Of a stretch of DNA of 64,000 nt, positions 39,100-48,708 are shown piece after piece. The notes under the pieces were generated by a model. That model searched no databases. It was not told the origin of the DNA and saw only the letters and a program-made list of their open reading frames with translations. Within the stretch, counting starts at the first letter, position 1. Every line of letters starts with the position of its first letter. The translations under genes were made by a program, and so were the position numbers. Source of the DNA: Bacillus sp. PK3_68 (GTDB lineage: Bacteria; Bacillota; Bacilli; Bacillales; Domibacillaceae); contig NZ_NQYC01000001.1 of assembly GCF_003600835.1 (NCBI RefSeq), positions 2,002,001-2,066,000 of the forward strand, given 5' to 3'.

Positions 39100-41095
39100 G
39101 CTATCTATGCGCAATGTGAAACGCAGCTTTAAAGATTATTTCATTTACTTTCTGACCTTGACCTTTGCCGTTTGTATTTTTTACAGCTTTAACTCGATAG
39201 CTGATCAAGAAGCCATGCAAGACCTGTCTGCCAGCCAGTCAGAAATGATAAATAGGCTCAAGCAGCTTCTTTCCTTTATTTCAGTTTTTGTTTCTGCTGT
39301 TCTTGGCTTTCTTATCATCTTTGCTAATAACTTCCTGATCAAGCGGCGGAAGAAGGAACTTGGTTTATATATGACACTTGGGATGGGGAAGTATAAAATT
39401 TCCCAGCTTCTCGTTACCGAAACACTCGCTGTCGGCATTCTTTCATTAGCAGCTGGTTTGGCGGCCGGGGTATTTATCTCTCAAGGCCTCTCACTTTTGG
39501 CTGCTTCATTGTTTAATGTTGATTTTACGGGCTATACATTTGTCTTTTCCAATGATGCCATGGTAAAAACCATTCTTTACTTTGGGATTATTTATTTATT
39601 AGTGATGCTTTTTAACAGTATCGTTGTTTCAAGATACAAACTGATTGATTTATTAACAGCAGCCAAAAAGAATGAGCAGCTAAAGGTGCGAAAAACCTCC
39701 GTCTCCGTTGCCTTGTTTATTTTATCGCTCATTATTTTAGCTGTTTCTTATGGAGTCATGCTTAAGTACGGATTAATGGAAAGCATGAAAATCGTTTGGA
39801 CGTGTGTTGGCCTTGGAGCCTTTGGAACTCTGCTGTTTTTCATGTCACTGTCCGGGTTCGCCCTGAACCTCATCCAGCAGTCAAAGAAGCTTTACTTCAA
39901 CGATATTAACATCTTTGTGCTGCGACAAATCAACAGCAAAGTAAATACGACGTTTTTATCGATGACAATTATTTGTTTAATGCTGTTTTTTACAATCGGT
40001 GTCCTTTCCACCGGCTTCAGCTTGAAAGATGCCATGAATAAAGACCTGGATACGTCTACACCTTTTGACGCCAGCTTAAGTCTCCTTATACAGGAAGTAG
40101 GAAAAGCAAAAGACATCCGTGAAGCAGAGAAGCAGCTCGAACTGGACCTGGATGCTTACGGAAAGACGTACCGCTTTAACCGCTATCAGACCGACCAAAT
40201 GCTAAAGCCGCTGCTGCTTCCGTACAAGGATAAAAGTACAGAACAGCTTATTCAGAAAAAATTCGATGATGTTTATGTAATGGCTATCACCCGATCTGAT
40301 TATAAAGCCATTGCAAAAATGCAAGGAAAAGAGCCAGCAGCGCTTAAAAAGGATGAAATTCTGCTTGTCTCTAGCGCTGGTACTTTTAAAGATACTTTCA
40401 AACGATTTACGAAAGAACATAAGACTATAAAGCTGAACGGCCAAACATACCGGATTGCCGGTAAAGTCGTCAACTTTTCCCCTTCAACCGATTTCAAAGG
40501 GATGGAATACTTAACAGCAGTCGTACCCGATGTAGCAGTTGCTCATATGAAACCGGCCAACTCCATTGTTAATATCCAGTACAAGGGCGGTCAAAAAGCA
40601 AAGGATGAAGCGTTGTACAAATTACTTTATCCCTTTATGACAGGACCTTCCCAAAAGGAGTATGGCTTCGTTTTAGGAGGAGCAACGAAATCAATGGTTT
40701 ACGAATCATACACTGGCACATCAGCTATTACCGTGTTCATCGGGATCTATCTTGGCATTGTCTTCTTGATTTCCAGTGCTGCCGTACTTGCTTTGCAGCA
40801 GCTGTCAGAAGCAAGTGATAACGTGGAAAGGTACACCGTTTTAAAGAAAATCGGCGTAACAAAAAGAGGAATCAACAAAGCCATCTTCAGACAAATTTTT
40901 ATTTATTTCATGATGCCTCTTTCCCTGGCAATCTTCCACTCTGTCTTTGGTGTGCAAGTTGTGAACAAAGCCATCATGGTAGCGGGCGGCGGAAATGTAC
41001 TGCTCCCTTCCCTGTTGACCGGACTGATTATCATTACTGTGTACGGCGGCTATTTCCTGGCTACTTATTCCGGATACAAAAGAATCGTACGATAA
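39089..41095 (+). CDS. Bce-type ABC transporter permease
   Basis: 668 residues; about ten helices (pairs near 18-38, 55-75, 105-190, 205-310 and 545-660) and a large extracellular domain of some 200 residues between helices 7 and 8, as in BceB. This domain recognises the antimicrobial peptide. Forms the resistance and sensing unit with the kinase. Confidence 0.93.
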   Translation: MFFKLSMRNVKRSFKDYFIYFLTLTFAVCIFYSFNSIADQEAMQDLSASQSEMINRLKQLLSFISVFVSAVLGFLIIFANNFLIKRRKKELGLYMTLGMGKYKISQLLVTETLAVGILSLAAGLAAGVFISQGLSLLAASLFNVDFTGYTFVFSNDAMVKTILYFGIIYLLVMLFNSIVVSRYKLIDLLTAAKKNEQLKVRKTSVSVALFILSLIILAVSYGVMLKYGLMESMKIVWTCVGLGAFGTLLFFMSLSGFALNLIQQSKKLYFNDINIFVLRQINSKVNTTFLSMTIICLMLFFTIGVLSTGFSLKDAMNKDLDTSTPFDASLSLLIQEVGKAKDIREAEKQLELDLDAYGKTYRFNRYQTDQMLKPLLLPYKDKSTEQLIQKKFDDVYVMAITRSDYKAIAKMQGKEPAALKKDEILLVSSAGTFKDTFKRFTKEHKTIKLNGQTYRIAGKVVNFSPSTDFKGMEYLTAVVPDVAVAHMKPANSIVNIQYKGGQKAKDEALYKLLYPFMTGPSQKEYGFVLGGATKSMVYESYTGTSAITVFIGIYLGIVFLISSAAVLALQQLSEASDNVERYTVLKKIGVTKRGINKAIFRQIFIYFMMPLSLAIFHSVFGVQVVNKAIMVAGGGNVLLPSLLTGLIIITVYGGYFLATYSGYKRIVR

Positions 41096-41100
41096 ATATT

Positions 41101-41144
41101 GCGCCTAAGTTGGAGTGAATTAAGCTTTCCTCTAATTTAGGCGC
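41101..41144 (+). terminator. Weak terminator of the Bce transporter operon
   Basis: GCGCCTAA (41101-41108) and TTAGGCGC (41137-41144) with a long loop, followed by TTTACTT. Confidence 0.55.
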
Positions 41145-41279
41145 TTTACTTGCAACCAGACTTTGTTCTCCCTATTGCTCAGGCTTATTTTAATAAGTAA
41201 CCTCCATCAAAATCACACATATTCTCGTGTTTCCCTCATAAAATGGACAAGGAGAGACAGTCTTTAAGGGGGAATAAAT

Positions 41280-41321
41280 ATGGAGGATATAAAGATCAAT
41301 TTGAAGGATCTGTTCAAATAG
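41280..41321 (+). other. 13-codon ORF at the front of the YitT-like gene
   Basis: ATG at 41280 has the best ribosome site around (AAGGGGGAATAAAT) but ends TAG after 13 codons (MEDIKINLKDLFK), 2 bp before the in-frame ATG of the membrane protein. One extra A in the AAA run would fuse it to that gene. Confidence 0.6.
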
Positions 41322-41323
41322 TT

Positions 41324-41941
41324 ATGAGGAGACTCCTGCTAACCTATTTCTATCTGCTCATCGGAGCGTTCTTGCAAGGAATGGCCATGTCTTTATTTTT
41401 ATTTCCACACTCCATCCCCTCTGGCGGAGCGGCAGGCTTAGCCCTCCTGATGAATCATTGGTTTCACTTGCCTCTCGGCTTTTCCTTATGGCTGGCAAAT
41501 GCTGCCTTTCTGCTCTTTGCCCTAAATTACTTCGGCTTCACCTGGACATTTCGGACAATCACTTCCGTTGCGGCTACCTCTACGACTATTAGCATTCTGA
41601 CTTATCAAATTCCTCATATGCATGTACATATTTTTTTCGATATGTTAGCAGGAAGCATCTTTTTCGGTATCGGAGTCGGGATCTTAATTCGAGTTGGCGC
41701 TTCCAGCGGGGGAATGGTCATCCCGGCATTGATGATTGCCTCCTATAAAAACTGGAGCCCTGGAAAAGTGATGATGGGAATTAACCTTTTTATCTTTTTA
41801 CTAACCTCTCTCATTATTGATTATAAAATTGTTATTTACGCTGTTGTTTGCCAGTTTCTCTCCACGAGCCTTATCGATTATATTTATGAATTTAGATTTC
41901 AAAAGGTCAATGTTCTCTCCCCTAATTGGAGGAGAAAATAA
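41324..41941 (+). CDS. YitT/YczE-like multipass membrane protein
   Basis: About 205 residues, five to six helices; the glycine-rich FFGIGVGILIRVGASSGGMVIPALM segment matches DUF161/YitT-type proteins. Function unknown. The start is uncertain: no good site precedes ATG 41324, and the better site starts a short ORF in another frame (41280). Likely original N-terminus is that ORF. Confidence 0.7.
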   Translation: MRRLLLTYFYLLIGAFLQGMAMSLFLFPHSIPSGGAAGLALLMNHWFHLPLGFSLWLANAAFLLFALNYFGFTWTFRTITSVAATSTTISILTYQIPHMHVHIFFDMLAGSIFFGIGVGILIRVGASSGGMVIPALMIASYKNWSPGKVMMGINLFIFLLTSLIIDYKIVIYAVVCQFLSTSLIDYIYEFRFQKVNVLSPNWRRK

Positions 41942-41943
41942 AC

Positions 41944-41969
41944 AGAAGATCCTGGTTACAGGATCTTCT
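41944..41969. terminator. Bidirectional terminator between the YitT-like gene and cysC
   Basis: AGAAGATCCTG / CAGGATCTTCT with a 4-nt loop; the cysC stop codon begins in the loop. Confidence 0.75.
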
Positions 41970-42555
41970 TCGCGGTTAAGTAAGCGACTATCTTTTCAAC
42001 AGATTGTTCAATCGTCATTTGATCGGTCTCGATAACGATTTCAGGATGATAGGGAACTTGATAAGGGGATGTGATTCCAGTAAATTCTGGGATCATGCCT
42101 TTTCTCGCTTTTTTATATAAACCTTTTGGGTCCCGCTCTTCGCACACCTGGATGGGGCAATTCACGAAAACCTCAATAAACTCCTCTGGTTTAAACATCT
42201 CTCTTACTAGCTGCCGGTCTTCACGGAAAGGAGAGATAAAGGCAGAAGAAACAATTTGGCCACTGTCAACAAATAATTTAGCCACTTCTCCTATTCTGCG
42301 GATGTTCTCTCTCCGATCTTCTTCTTGAAAGCTGAGATCCTTATTTAGGCCGTGACGGATGTTATCCCCGTCCAAAACATAACTTCTGCATTGCTGTTGA
42401 AACAACGCTTCATCTACCGCATTTGCCAAGGTGGATTTTCCAGATCCTGATAATCCAGTGAACCATAACACACAACTTTTATGCCCGTTCAAAAGATGGC
42501 GATTTTCCTTTGTAATGGCTGTATGATGCCAAGTGATATTATCAGCTGTTCCCAT
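41956..42555 (-). CDS. cysC: Adenylylsulfate (APS) kinase
   Basis: Phosphorylates APS to PAPS. 199 residues; P-loop GLSGSGKST (about 35-43), the APS motif FISPFREDR, and the mobile lid [14 protein letters not shown]. Last gene of the sulfate operon, 12 bp after sat. APS kinase alongside a 4Fe-4S APS reductase is unusual but also occurs in B. subtilis. Confidence 0.94.
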   Translation of the reverse strand: MGTADNITWHHTAITKENRHLLNGHKSCVLWFTGLSGSGKSTLANAVDEALFQQQCRSYVLDGDNIRHGLNKDLSFQEEDRRENIRRIGEVAKLFVDSGQIVSSAFISPFREDRQLVREMFKPEEFIEVFVNCPIQVCEERDPKGLYKKARKGMIPEFTGITSPYQVPYHPEIVIETDQMTIEQSVEKIVAYLTAKKIL

Positions 42556-42567
42556 ATTCTACATCCT

Positions 42568-43716
42568 TTATATTTTTGTATACGCTTTTTTCATTCCCTT
42601 GATAAGAATGTCCACTACTTCCGGCCGGCTGAATTCCTCTGGCGGATGCACTCCATCCTTTAACATTTGTCTAACAGCCGTACCCGACAAAATGATGTGC
42701 TCTTTCTGCTCGTGAGGACATGTTTTTTTGGAAGCCATATTTGCACACTGTTTACAATAAAAGCTATGTTCAAAAAATAACGTTTTAATCCCCAGCTCCC
42801 CTTCTTCAAAATGACTAAAGATTTTCTGGGCATCATACGTTCCATAGTAGCTTCCTACTCCCGCGTGATCCCTGCCTACAATAAAATGTGTACAACCAAA
42901 GTTTTTTCGGACGATGGCATGAAAAATAGCCTCTCTCGGACCGGCATAGCGCATAGCAGCTGGGAAAGCAGATAAAAACACCCGGTCTTTCGGATAATAA
43001 TTCTTCAGCAATACTTCGTAGCTTTCCATGCGTATTTCACTTGGAATGTCATCTGCTTTCGTTTCACCGACGAGTGGGTTTAAGAACAGCCCATCTACCG
43101 TTTCGAGTGCTGTTTTTTGAATGTATTCATGGGCTCGATGCACCGGGTTACGCGTTTGGAAGCCAACAATGGTTTTCCAGCCCAATTCATTAAATTTTTT
43201 TCTCGTATCGATAGGATCTAAATAATAGCGGCTGAATTTACTTTTCTCAGGCCTCTTTACAAGAGTAATCGGCCCGGCCACATACATTTCCGGCCGTGCA
43301 AAGAGCTTTCTTACACCTGGATGATTTAGGTCTGCTGTTTGATAGACCTTTTCCGCTTCTAATTTTTTATCGGGGAAGAATATTTCCTCTACGTTCATGA
43401 CGCCATAGATGGTTCCATCATACGCAAGGTTGACGGTTTCTCCCTTTTTAATTCTCTCTGCTTTCTCTTTCTCCACCGCCAATGTAATCGGCAACGACCA
43501 GGGCAACCCATTCGCCAGTCTCATGTTTTGCACAACACAATCATAATCTGCTTTCCCCATAAATCCTTGAAGGGGACTATAGCCTCCATTAGCGATCAGC
43601 TCTAAATCGCTCAACTCCAATGTGTCAAGCTCTATGCAGCTACGTGATAAATCAGCGGACAATAGCAAATCCACTCGGTTAATTAGCTTACCGCCGTGCG
43701 GTGTGTTTTTCTCCAT
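42568..43716 (-). CDS. sat: Sulfate adenylyltransferase (ATP sulfurylase)
   Basis: Activates sulfate to APS. 382 residues, as in B. subtilis. Motifs [29 protein letters not shown] and GRDHAGVG are the active site; a zinc knot is formed by CKQC and the downstream CPH. No APS-kinase fusion. Start 41 bp after cysH. Confidence 0.95.
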   Translation of the reverse strand: MEKNTPHGGKLINRVDLLLSADLSRSCIELDTLELSDLELIANGGYSPLQGFMGKADYDCVVQNMRLANGLPWSLPITLAVEKEKAERIKKGETVNLAYDGTIYGVMNVEEIFFPDKKLEAEKVYQTADLNHPGVRKLFARPEMYVAGPITLVKRPEKSKFSRYYLDPIDTRKKFNELGWKTIVGFQTRNPVHRAHEYIQKTALETVDGLFLNPLVGETKADDIPSEIRMESYEVLLKNYYPKDRVFLSAFPAAMRYAGPREAIFHAIVRKNFGCTHFIVGRDHAGVGSYYGTYDAQKIFSHFEEGELGIKTLFFEHSFYCKQCANMASKKTCPHEQKEHIILSGTAVRQMLKDGVHPPEEFSRPEVVDILIKGMKKAYTKI

Positions 43717-43757
43717 GTTCTTCCCCCTTGGCGTCGTTGTCGCTTATACCACTCTTT

Positions 43758-44468
43758 CTAATCTTGATGAAGCCCGCATTCAGATTTTGAACGGCCTGCC
43801 CATCGGCCTGCCCGGAGTTCTTCATTTCCCAAAACTGGCTCAGTGCATGGGGCGCACCCAATACTCGGAAATCCTTTGTCATGGAGCGGGTTATAGGGCA
43901 GCTTATTGACATGGAGATATGTCATAATGTCCTCCCATGTCCAATGAATTAGAGGGCACACTTTCACCTTGTGAAATTTTTCATCTTTATTGATGTACTG
44001 AACATGTCTTCTTGTCGGAGATTGTTCTCTCCTTAAACCTGAAATCCATGCTTTTGCTCCCTTCAATGCCTCCTCAAGAGGGGCTACTTTTCTTAGATAG
44101 CAGCAAAGGTTCGGATCGCGTTTCCAAAGTTCTTTCCCGTGCTGCTCAGCCTGGGCTTCCAACGTAATAGCGGGACGCACTTTCTTAATTTGCAGAGAAG
44201 GGTAGCGCTCCTTCACTTTTTCAATTAATTCATAGGTCTCTGAAAAGTGAAGCCCCGTATCAAGAAAAATAATTTCCGCCTGCTTATTTACCTTTGAAAT
44301 CAAGTCGATTAAGACAATTCCCTCGGCTCCAAAGCTGCACGCATATACCACGTCGTTTTTATATTCACAAAACGCCCATTTTAACACGTCCAAATAGTCA
44401 GATTGGGCTTCCAAGATATCTTTCAGTTTCTTTTCATCCCAATTTTCGTATGTTAGTAAGTCAGCCAA
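43758..44468 (-). CDS. cysH: APS/PAPS reductase, 4Fe-4S type
   Basis: Reduces APS (and possibly PAPS) to sulfite. 236 residues; PP-loop-like SFGAEGIVL, arginine loop near GLRREQSPTRRHV, paired cysteines CC (about 120) and CAPC (about 200) as [4Fe-4S] ligands, and the catalytic C-terminal ECGLH. The cluster cysteines show it prefers APS. Upstream gene is the phosphatase. Confidence 0.93.
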   Translation of the reverse strand: MADLLTYENWDEKKLKDILEAQSDYLDVLKWAFCEYKNDVVYACSFGAEGIVLIDLISKVNKQAEIIFLDTGLHFSETYELIEKVKERYPSLQIKKVRPAITLEAQAEQHGKELWKRDPNLCCYLRKVAPLEEALKGAKAWISGLRREQSPTRRHVQYINKDEKFHKVKVCPLIHWTWEDIMTYLHVNKLPYNPLHDKGFPSIGCAPCTEPVLGNEELRAGRWAGRSKSECGLHQD

Positions 44469-44500
44469 TAGCTACTCCCCCGTTTCTCTCCCCGTTGCCT

Positions 44501-45034
44501 TTAGAAATGGAACGTCAATGTGATGCATTCATTATTCTCTACAGTCATTTTATTCATATTGTTTATATGACCATATTGAAAATAAGACACAATGGCTCTC
44601 ATCCACGACCCATGGCCGAACACCAATACATTGTCCCATTCCTTATATTTGTCTAAAAATAAAATGATCCTGTTTTCTAAGTCCTTTATGCTTTCTCCTA
44701 AAACTAACTCTTTCGGCTGTTCCATCCACTGCTCACGATGCTTTTCGTAAAGTTTTTCTTTTGGAAGCCCCTCAAAGGGACCAAAATCTAATTCATCCAA
44801 CAACGGTTCCGTCTCAAACGAATAACCATAGAGTTGTGCTGTTTGCTGCGTTCTCTTTAATGTACTGGTCAACACGATATCAAATGGCGACAGTTCTTTA
44901 AGAAGCTTCTTATTACGGATAATACCCTGCCGGAAAGGCTCCGCTAGGGGGGAAATTCCGATGTCTCTTCTTCCCTGTAACCTTTGTGTTTTATTCCAAT
45001 CTGTTGGGAGATGTCTTATAAAGGTAATTTGCAT
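44501..45034 (-). CDS. Histidine phosphatase superfamily protein
   Basis: 177 residues. Catalytic RH motif FIRHLPTDWN near the N-terminus (phosphohistidine) and the second His in FGHGSWMRA; Glu in LDELDFGPFEG. Resembles small phosphoglycerate-mutase-like phosphatases such as CobC. It overlaps the comA stop by 19 bp, so the two are coupled. In this place the pathway needs a phosphosulfolactate phosphatase; ComB itself is missing. I infer, without proof, that this enzyme fills that step. Confidence 0.8.
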   Translation of the reverse strand: MQITFIRHLPTDWNKTQRLQGRRDIGISPLAEPFRQGIIRNKKLLKELSPFDIVLTSTLKRTQQTAQLYGYSFETEPLLDELDFGPFEGLPKEKLYEKHREQWMEQPKELVLGESIKDLENRIILFLDKYKEWDNVLVFGHGSWMRAIVSYFQYGHINNMNKMTVENNECITLTFHF

Positions 45035-45786
45035 TCACTGTCCTCCAAATAAAATGTTTCGCTTCTTAGCCCGCATCGCTGAGCTTCTAGAACTAATACA
45101 TCATGGATTTTTACGTTTCCTAAATTCACATTTGCTCCAATTTCTTTAATAAAATACATTTGGTTTTTTGGAGTAGGGGCTTCAAAAATAATTTTCCGGC
45201 TATCAATATCCTTGACTAATTCATTAATCAAGTTGCATTTAATGTTGCCATTCTTCTCGTAAATTCCAGCAGTGCCAGAATCTCTTCCTTCAGTAATTAC
45301 ATACTGGCAGCCCGCTTCAAGCAATTGCTTCATCTCATTCTTCCATTGGGAGACGGCCATTTCCTGGTTGGAATCTTTTGAGCCAACTTCTGCAATTACA
45401 CAGAACTCTTTTTTTATTTGAGAAATAAGATCGAGGCGCTCTTGCAATGGAATATTTATCGTTCCGCTTGAAACTTCAATACAGTTAATTTCTAAATTGC
45501 GCAAGCTTGCCAAGTATTCGGGAATCTTATTTTGGTAATAGCATTTCTCAAATAAGGTGCCTCCAAAATAAGGACGAATGCCATATTGCTTATAAAGGTC
45601 CACCTTCTTCTTTAAATTTGGTGTTACATAAGCAGAACCGAACCCCATTTTAGCAATGTCAATAATGGAACTGTAATCATGTAAAATGTACTTCAATTCT
45701 TCTAATGGGGTCCCCAGATCAATAATCGAAGTTAATCCGTGAGTTCTCTTTCCAGTTGTCCTCTTCGGTAAGTCTAAAAATTCCAT
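45016..45786 (-). CDS. Phosphosulfolactate synthase (ComA family)
   Basis: Adds sulfite to phosphoenolpyruvate to form (2R)-phospho-3-sulfolactate. TIM-barrel of 256 residues. Family motifs include TSIIDLGTPLEEL, AKMGFGSAYV, GGTLFEKCYYQN, CIEVSSGTINIPL, VIAEVGSK, YVITEGRDSG and FEAPTPKNQM. First gene of the operon. In methanogens the product goes to coenzyme M; in Bacillus (YitD) to spore sulfolactate. No other coenzyme M genes are seen here. Confidence 0.92.
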   Translation of the reverse strand: MEFLDLPKRTTGKRTHGLTSIIDLGTPLEELKYILHDYSSIIDIAKMGFGSAYVTPNLKKKVDLYKQYGIRPYFGGTLFEKCYYQNKIPEYLASLRNLEINCIEVSSGTINIPLQERLDLISQIKKEFCVIAEVGSKDSNQEMAVSQWKNEMKQLLEAGCQYVITEGRDSGTAGIYEKNGNIKCNLINELVKDIDSRKIIFEAPTPKNQMYFIKEIGANVNLGNVKIHDVLVLEAQRCGLRSETFYLEDSECKLPL

Positions 45787-45953
45787 AGGGAATGGCCTCC
45801 TCTATTTTTCTAAGATAGACTATTCAAAAACTGGGTAAATGTGTAGATAATGGGCTTTTGCCCATAGAAATTAGACCGTTCCCCTGTATAAAGGAGAGGT
45901 CCCCTTCAAACAATAGGAAAGCATATATTCTTAACAGTCAGGGGTGTACATCA

Positions 45954-47201
45954 TTGCCAAAGCAGAAACGAAAAGGCATGACAATTTTTGCGATCGGATC
46001 CATACCGCTCATTCTTGTCTTGGGAAACTCAATGCTTATACCAGTTCTGCCAAAAATGAAAACAGAACTAGATATAACTCAATTTAAGGTAAGTTTGATT
46101 ATTTCTGTGTTTTCGATTGCCGCCGCTGTGTCAATTCCCGTATTGGGATATTTGTCCGACCGGTTTTCACGAAAAGCCATCATCATTCCTGCTCTCATCC
46201 TATACGGGGCCGGAGGGCTTTTGGCAGGATTTGCGGCGGCATGGTTTTCTAATGCGTATACATGGATTCTTGCCGGACGAGTCATGCAGGGGATAGGGGC
46301 CGCCGGGACTGCACCAATCGCTATGGCACTGACAGGGGATTTATTTAAGGGAGGCGAACAAAGTAAAGTATTAGGATTAGTTGAAGCTTCCAACGGATTC
46401 GGAAAGGTTATCAGCCCGATTATCGGTTCCCTCGTAGCGCTGCTCTTTTGGTACGCAGCATTTTTTGTTTTCCCGGTTTTTTGTCTAATCTCCATACTTT
46501 TAACTATGTTCTTTATTAAAGAAAAGAAAACGAAAAAGGAGCCGCCTCCAGTCGGCAAATATATAAAAGGACTGGCCTCTGTCTTTAAAACTGAGGGACG
46601 CTGGCTATTTGCCGCTTACTTAACAGGTGCTATTTGTTTATTCACCTTATTTGGTATCTTATTTTACATCTCCGATATCCTGGAGAAAGACCACAAGATC
46701 GACGGAGTATTAAAAGGAGGCATTCTAGCTATTCCTTTGTTGTTTATGACGACCACCTCCTATATAACCGGGAGCAAGATTGGAAAAAGGATGCGGCTAA
46801 TGAAGGGGTTAATCATATTGGGACTGCTATTGATGACTGCCTCTTTTGCAACTTTGGTGTTCTTTGAACGCCTCATTCCTTTTTTTTCAGTTCTCGTCAT
46901 TAGCAGTATTGGCACTGGACTTGTTCTGCCTTGTATAAACAGCTTTATTACAGGTTCCGTTCCTTCTGATCGCAGGGGGTTCGTCACTTCGTTATACGGT
47001 TCTGTTCGATTTTTGGGCGTGGCGATTGGACCACCCGTTTATGGTGCCTTAATGGCCTGGTCCCGTACCGGAATGTTCCTAACAACTGCCGGCTTAACAC
47101 TCCTTGCTGCTTTGTTATGCCTTGTGCTCATTCATGTAAGCAAAAAAGAACCGTCTGAAGAAAAAAGCGATACACTGTTCGAAAAACTTCAATTTACGTA
47201 A
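45954..47201 (+). CDS. Major facilitator superfamily transporter
   Basis: About 415 residues, twelve helices, with MFS motif A-like [12 protein letters not shown] between helices 2 and 3 and motif C-like [22 protein letters not shown] at 45954 has AGGGGTG 7 nt before; the longer frame adds a polar, unlikely tail. Divergent from the comA operon. It may export sulfolactate or sulfonates, but is also like drug exporters. YitG occupies an analogous place in B. subtilis. Confidence 0.83.
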   Translation: MPKQKRKGMTIFAIGSIPLILVLGNSMLIPVLPKMKTELDITQFKVSLIISVFSIAAAVSIPVLGYLSDRFSRKAIIIPALILYGAGGLLAGFAAAWFSNAYTWILAGRVMQGIGAAGTAPIAMALTGDLFKGGEQSKVLGLVEASNGFGKVISPIIGSLVALLFWYAAFFVFPVFCLISILLTMFFIKEKKTKKEPPPVGKYIKGLASVFKTEGRWLFAAYLTGAICLFTLFGILFYISDILEKDHKIDGVLKGGILAIPLLFMTTTSYITGSKIGKRMRLMKGLIILGLLLMTASFATLVFFERLIPFFSVLVISSIGTGLVLPCINSFITGSVPSDRRGFVTSLYGSVRFLGVAIGPPVYGALMAWSRTGMFLTTAGLTLLAALLCLVLIHVSKKEPSEEKSDTLFEKLQFT

Positions 47202-47215
47202 AGGAGCAGGTAAAA

Positions 47216-47500
47216 TTGCAAATATACTTTTCACCTGAGGTTATGACTCCTCAATTTCAAGTGCTAAACGTCGTGGACACTAATAATAAAGCGGTTGGAA
47301 ATGTAGCCTTTTTATTTGATGAGAAAAAGTTATACATTTACGGAATATTGGAAGAAGAAGAAGTAGGAGCAGATTTTAAAGACTTGGTTACCCCTTATAT
47401 AAAAGGACTGACAAAAGCCAAGCCAGATCTGGATGTTCTTTCCTGTCTCTATGTGGGCTGCAAAAAAATAGATCTGAACGGCAAAGAAGGAGAAAGTTGA
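47216..47500 (+). CDS. Conserved-looking 94-aa protein, function unknown
   Basis: TTG start with AAGGAGCAGG upstream, 15 bp after the MFS gene; a terminator follows. Predicted alternating beta strands and an amphipathic helix, acidic, cytoplasmic, with two cysteines near residues 77 and 82 (SCLYVGC). I do not recognise the family. Context suggests a partner of the transporter. Confidence 0.7.
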   Translation: MQIYFSPEVMTPQFQVLNVVDTNNKAVGNVAFLFDEKKLYIYGILEEEEVGADFKDLVTPYIKGLTKAKPDLDVLSCLYVGCKKIDLNGKEGES

Positions 47501-47516
47501 AAATCTTCCAACTAGG

Positions 47517-47542
47517 AAGCCCAGCCACAATCGGCTGGGCTT
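47517..47542 (+). terminator. Terminator of the MFS operon
   Basis: AAGCCCAGCC / GGCTGGGCTT with a 6-nt loop; weak T tract. Confidence 0.7.
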
Positions 47543-47743
47543 AAATATTGAACCGCCCAATTAAAATTTTTATATTTCCCCTTTGCCCTCTCTCCCTTAT
47601 TTTATTTGGATTATTCTTCCTTATTCCTCTTTTCTATACTCTTCTTATTAAAATGCCTGGTAGCAAGGCGCACAGCCATTTCATAAAGTGAGATATAAAA
47701 ATTATTTTTATATTGATTAAAGGCAGACGGGAGTGTGCGTCTA

Positions 47744-48511
47744 ATGAGCATGGGGATTATTGTAATGGGGCTTCTTGTTGGTCTTCTGGTTGGGTTAACA
47801 GGGGTTGGAGGGGCCGCCTTGTTAACACCTGTTTTAGTGTTAATGGGAATTAGTCCCTCCATCGCTGTGGGAACAGATCTTGTATACAACTCCGTCACAA
47901 AGCTTTTCGGCTCTATTCAGCATTGGAAACAAAAGACCATTGACCTGCAATTAGTGAAGTATCTGGCAATCGGCAGTATTCCAAGTGCGATCTGTGCAGT
48001 CGGACTCCTTCACCTGTTTGATTCCTTCTTTAATAATCAAGAGGAAATTATCAAACATGCCCTAGGATATGTTCTTATCTTAGTAGCTTTAACTACGCTC
48101 GTTAAAACCTTCATGAAGGATAAATTCGAATCAAACTATTTCCAGGTAAAGCCGCTTGAAGAAAAAAGAGGGTTAACGATCGCGATTGGAGCAATATTAG
48201 GATTCATTGTAGGATTGACATCAATAGGATCTGGTTCATTGTTCGCTTTAGCTATGCTTTATTTGTACAAAATGCGTCCTTCAGAGTTAGTGGGAACAGA
48301 TATTGCCCATGCTTTTTTATTAGTTACTGCCGCAGGGATCATGCACGCTGGAATAGGAAATGTTGATTATTTATTAATGATCAATCTGTTGCTCGGTTCT
48401 ATACCGGGTGTAATTTTAGGAAGCAGTTTATCAGCTAAATTCCCTGCTAAACCTTTAAGAGCCATCATGTCACTCATTATTCTGATGAGCGGCTTCAAGT
48501 TAATTGTTTAA
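47744..48511 (+). CDS. TauE/SafE-type exporter, second copy
   Basis: About 255 residues and eight helices. GLLVGLLVGLTGVGGAALLTP at the N-terminus and GLTSIGSGSLFALAMLYLYKM in the middle are the two TauE repeats. Start ATG 47744 with GGGAG 10 nt upstream. It is divergent in sequence from the copy at 22195 and lies beside the sulfite-forming operon, so export of sulfite or sulfolactate is plausible. Confidence 0.85.
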   Translation: MSMGIIVMGLLVGLLVGLTGVGGAALLTPVLVLMGISPSIAVGTDLVYNSVTKLFGSIQHWKQKTIDLQLVKYLAIGSIPSAICAVGLLHLFDSFFNNQEEIIKHALGYVLILVALTTLVKTFMKDKFESNYFQVKPLEEKRGLTIAIGAILGFIVGLTSIGSGSLFALAMLYLYKMRPSELVGTDIAHAFLLVTAAGIMHAGIGNVDYLLMINLLLGSIPGVILGSSLSAKFPAKPLRAIMSLIILMSGFKLIV

Positions 48512-48530
48512 CAAATAACAAACATACATT

Positions 48531-48567
48531 GAGGAGGGAAACAGGCCCATCGCCCCTCCTCTTTTTT
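48531..48567 (+). terminator. Terminator of the second tauE
   Basis: GAGGAGGG / CCCTCCTC followed by six T. Confidence 0.8.
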
Positions 48568-48708
48568 ATTTACCGAAATGTCTGGCTCGCAGGTAAATAG
48601 TTACCAGCATAATTTGTCGCCAAATTTATAAAACTAAACATGGCTCTAAAACATCGTGCTTTTGGAGGCCGTGATTCGAACAATCTAATAAAGGAAGGAT
48701 GGGTTGTT

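Noticed and set aside
41243-41323. N-terminal 27-codon extension of the YitT-like protein from ATG 41243
   Set aside because: No ribosome site, hydrophilic and unlike the family; the region better fits the alternative frame starting at 41280.
43688-43912. 74-codon ORF overlapping the 3' end of cysH
   Set aside because: Shadow of cysH in another frame; cysH ends normally with ECGLH and no site precedes this ORF.
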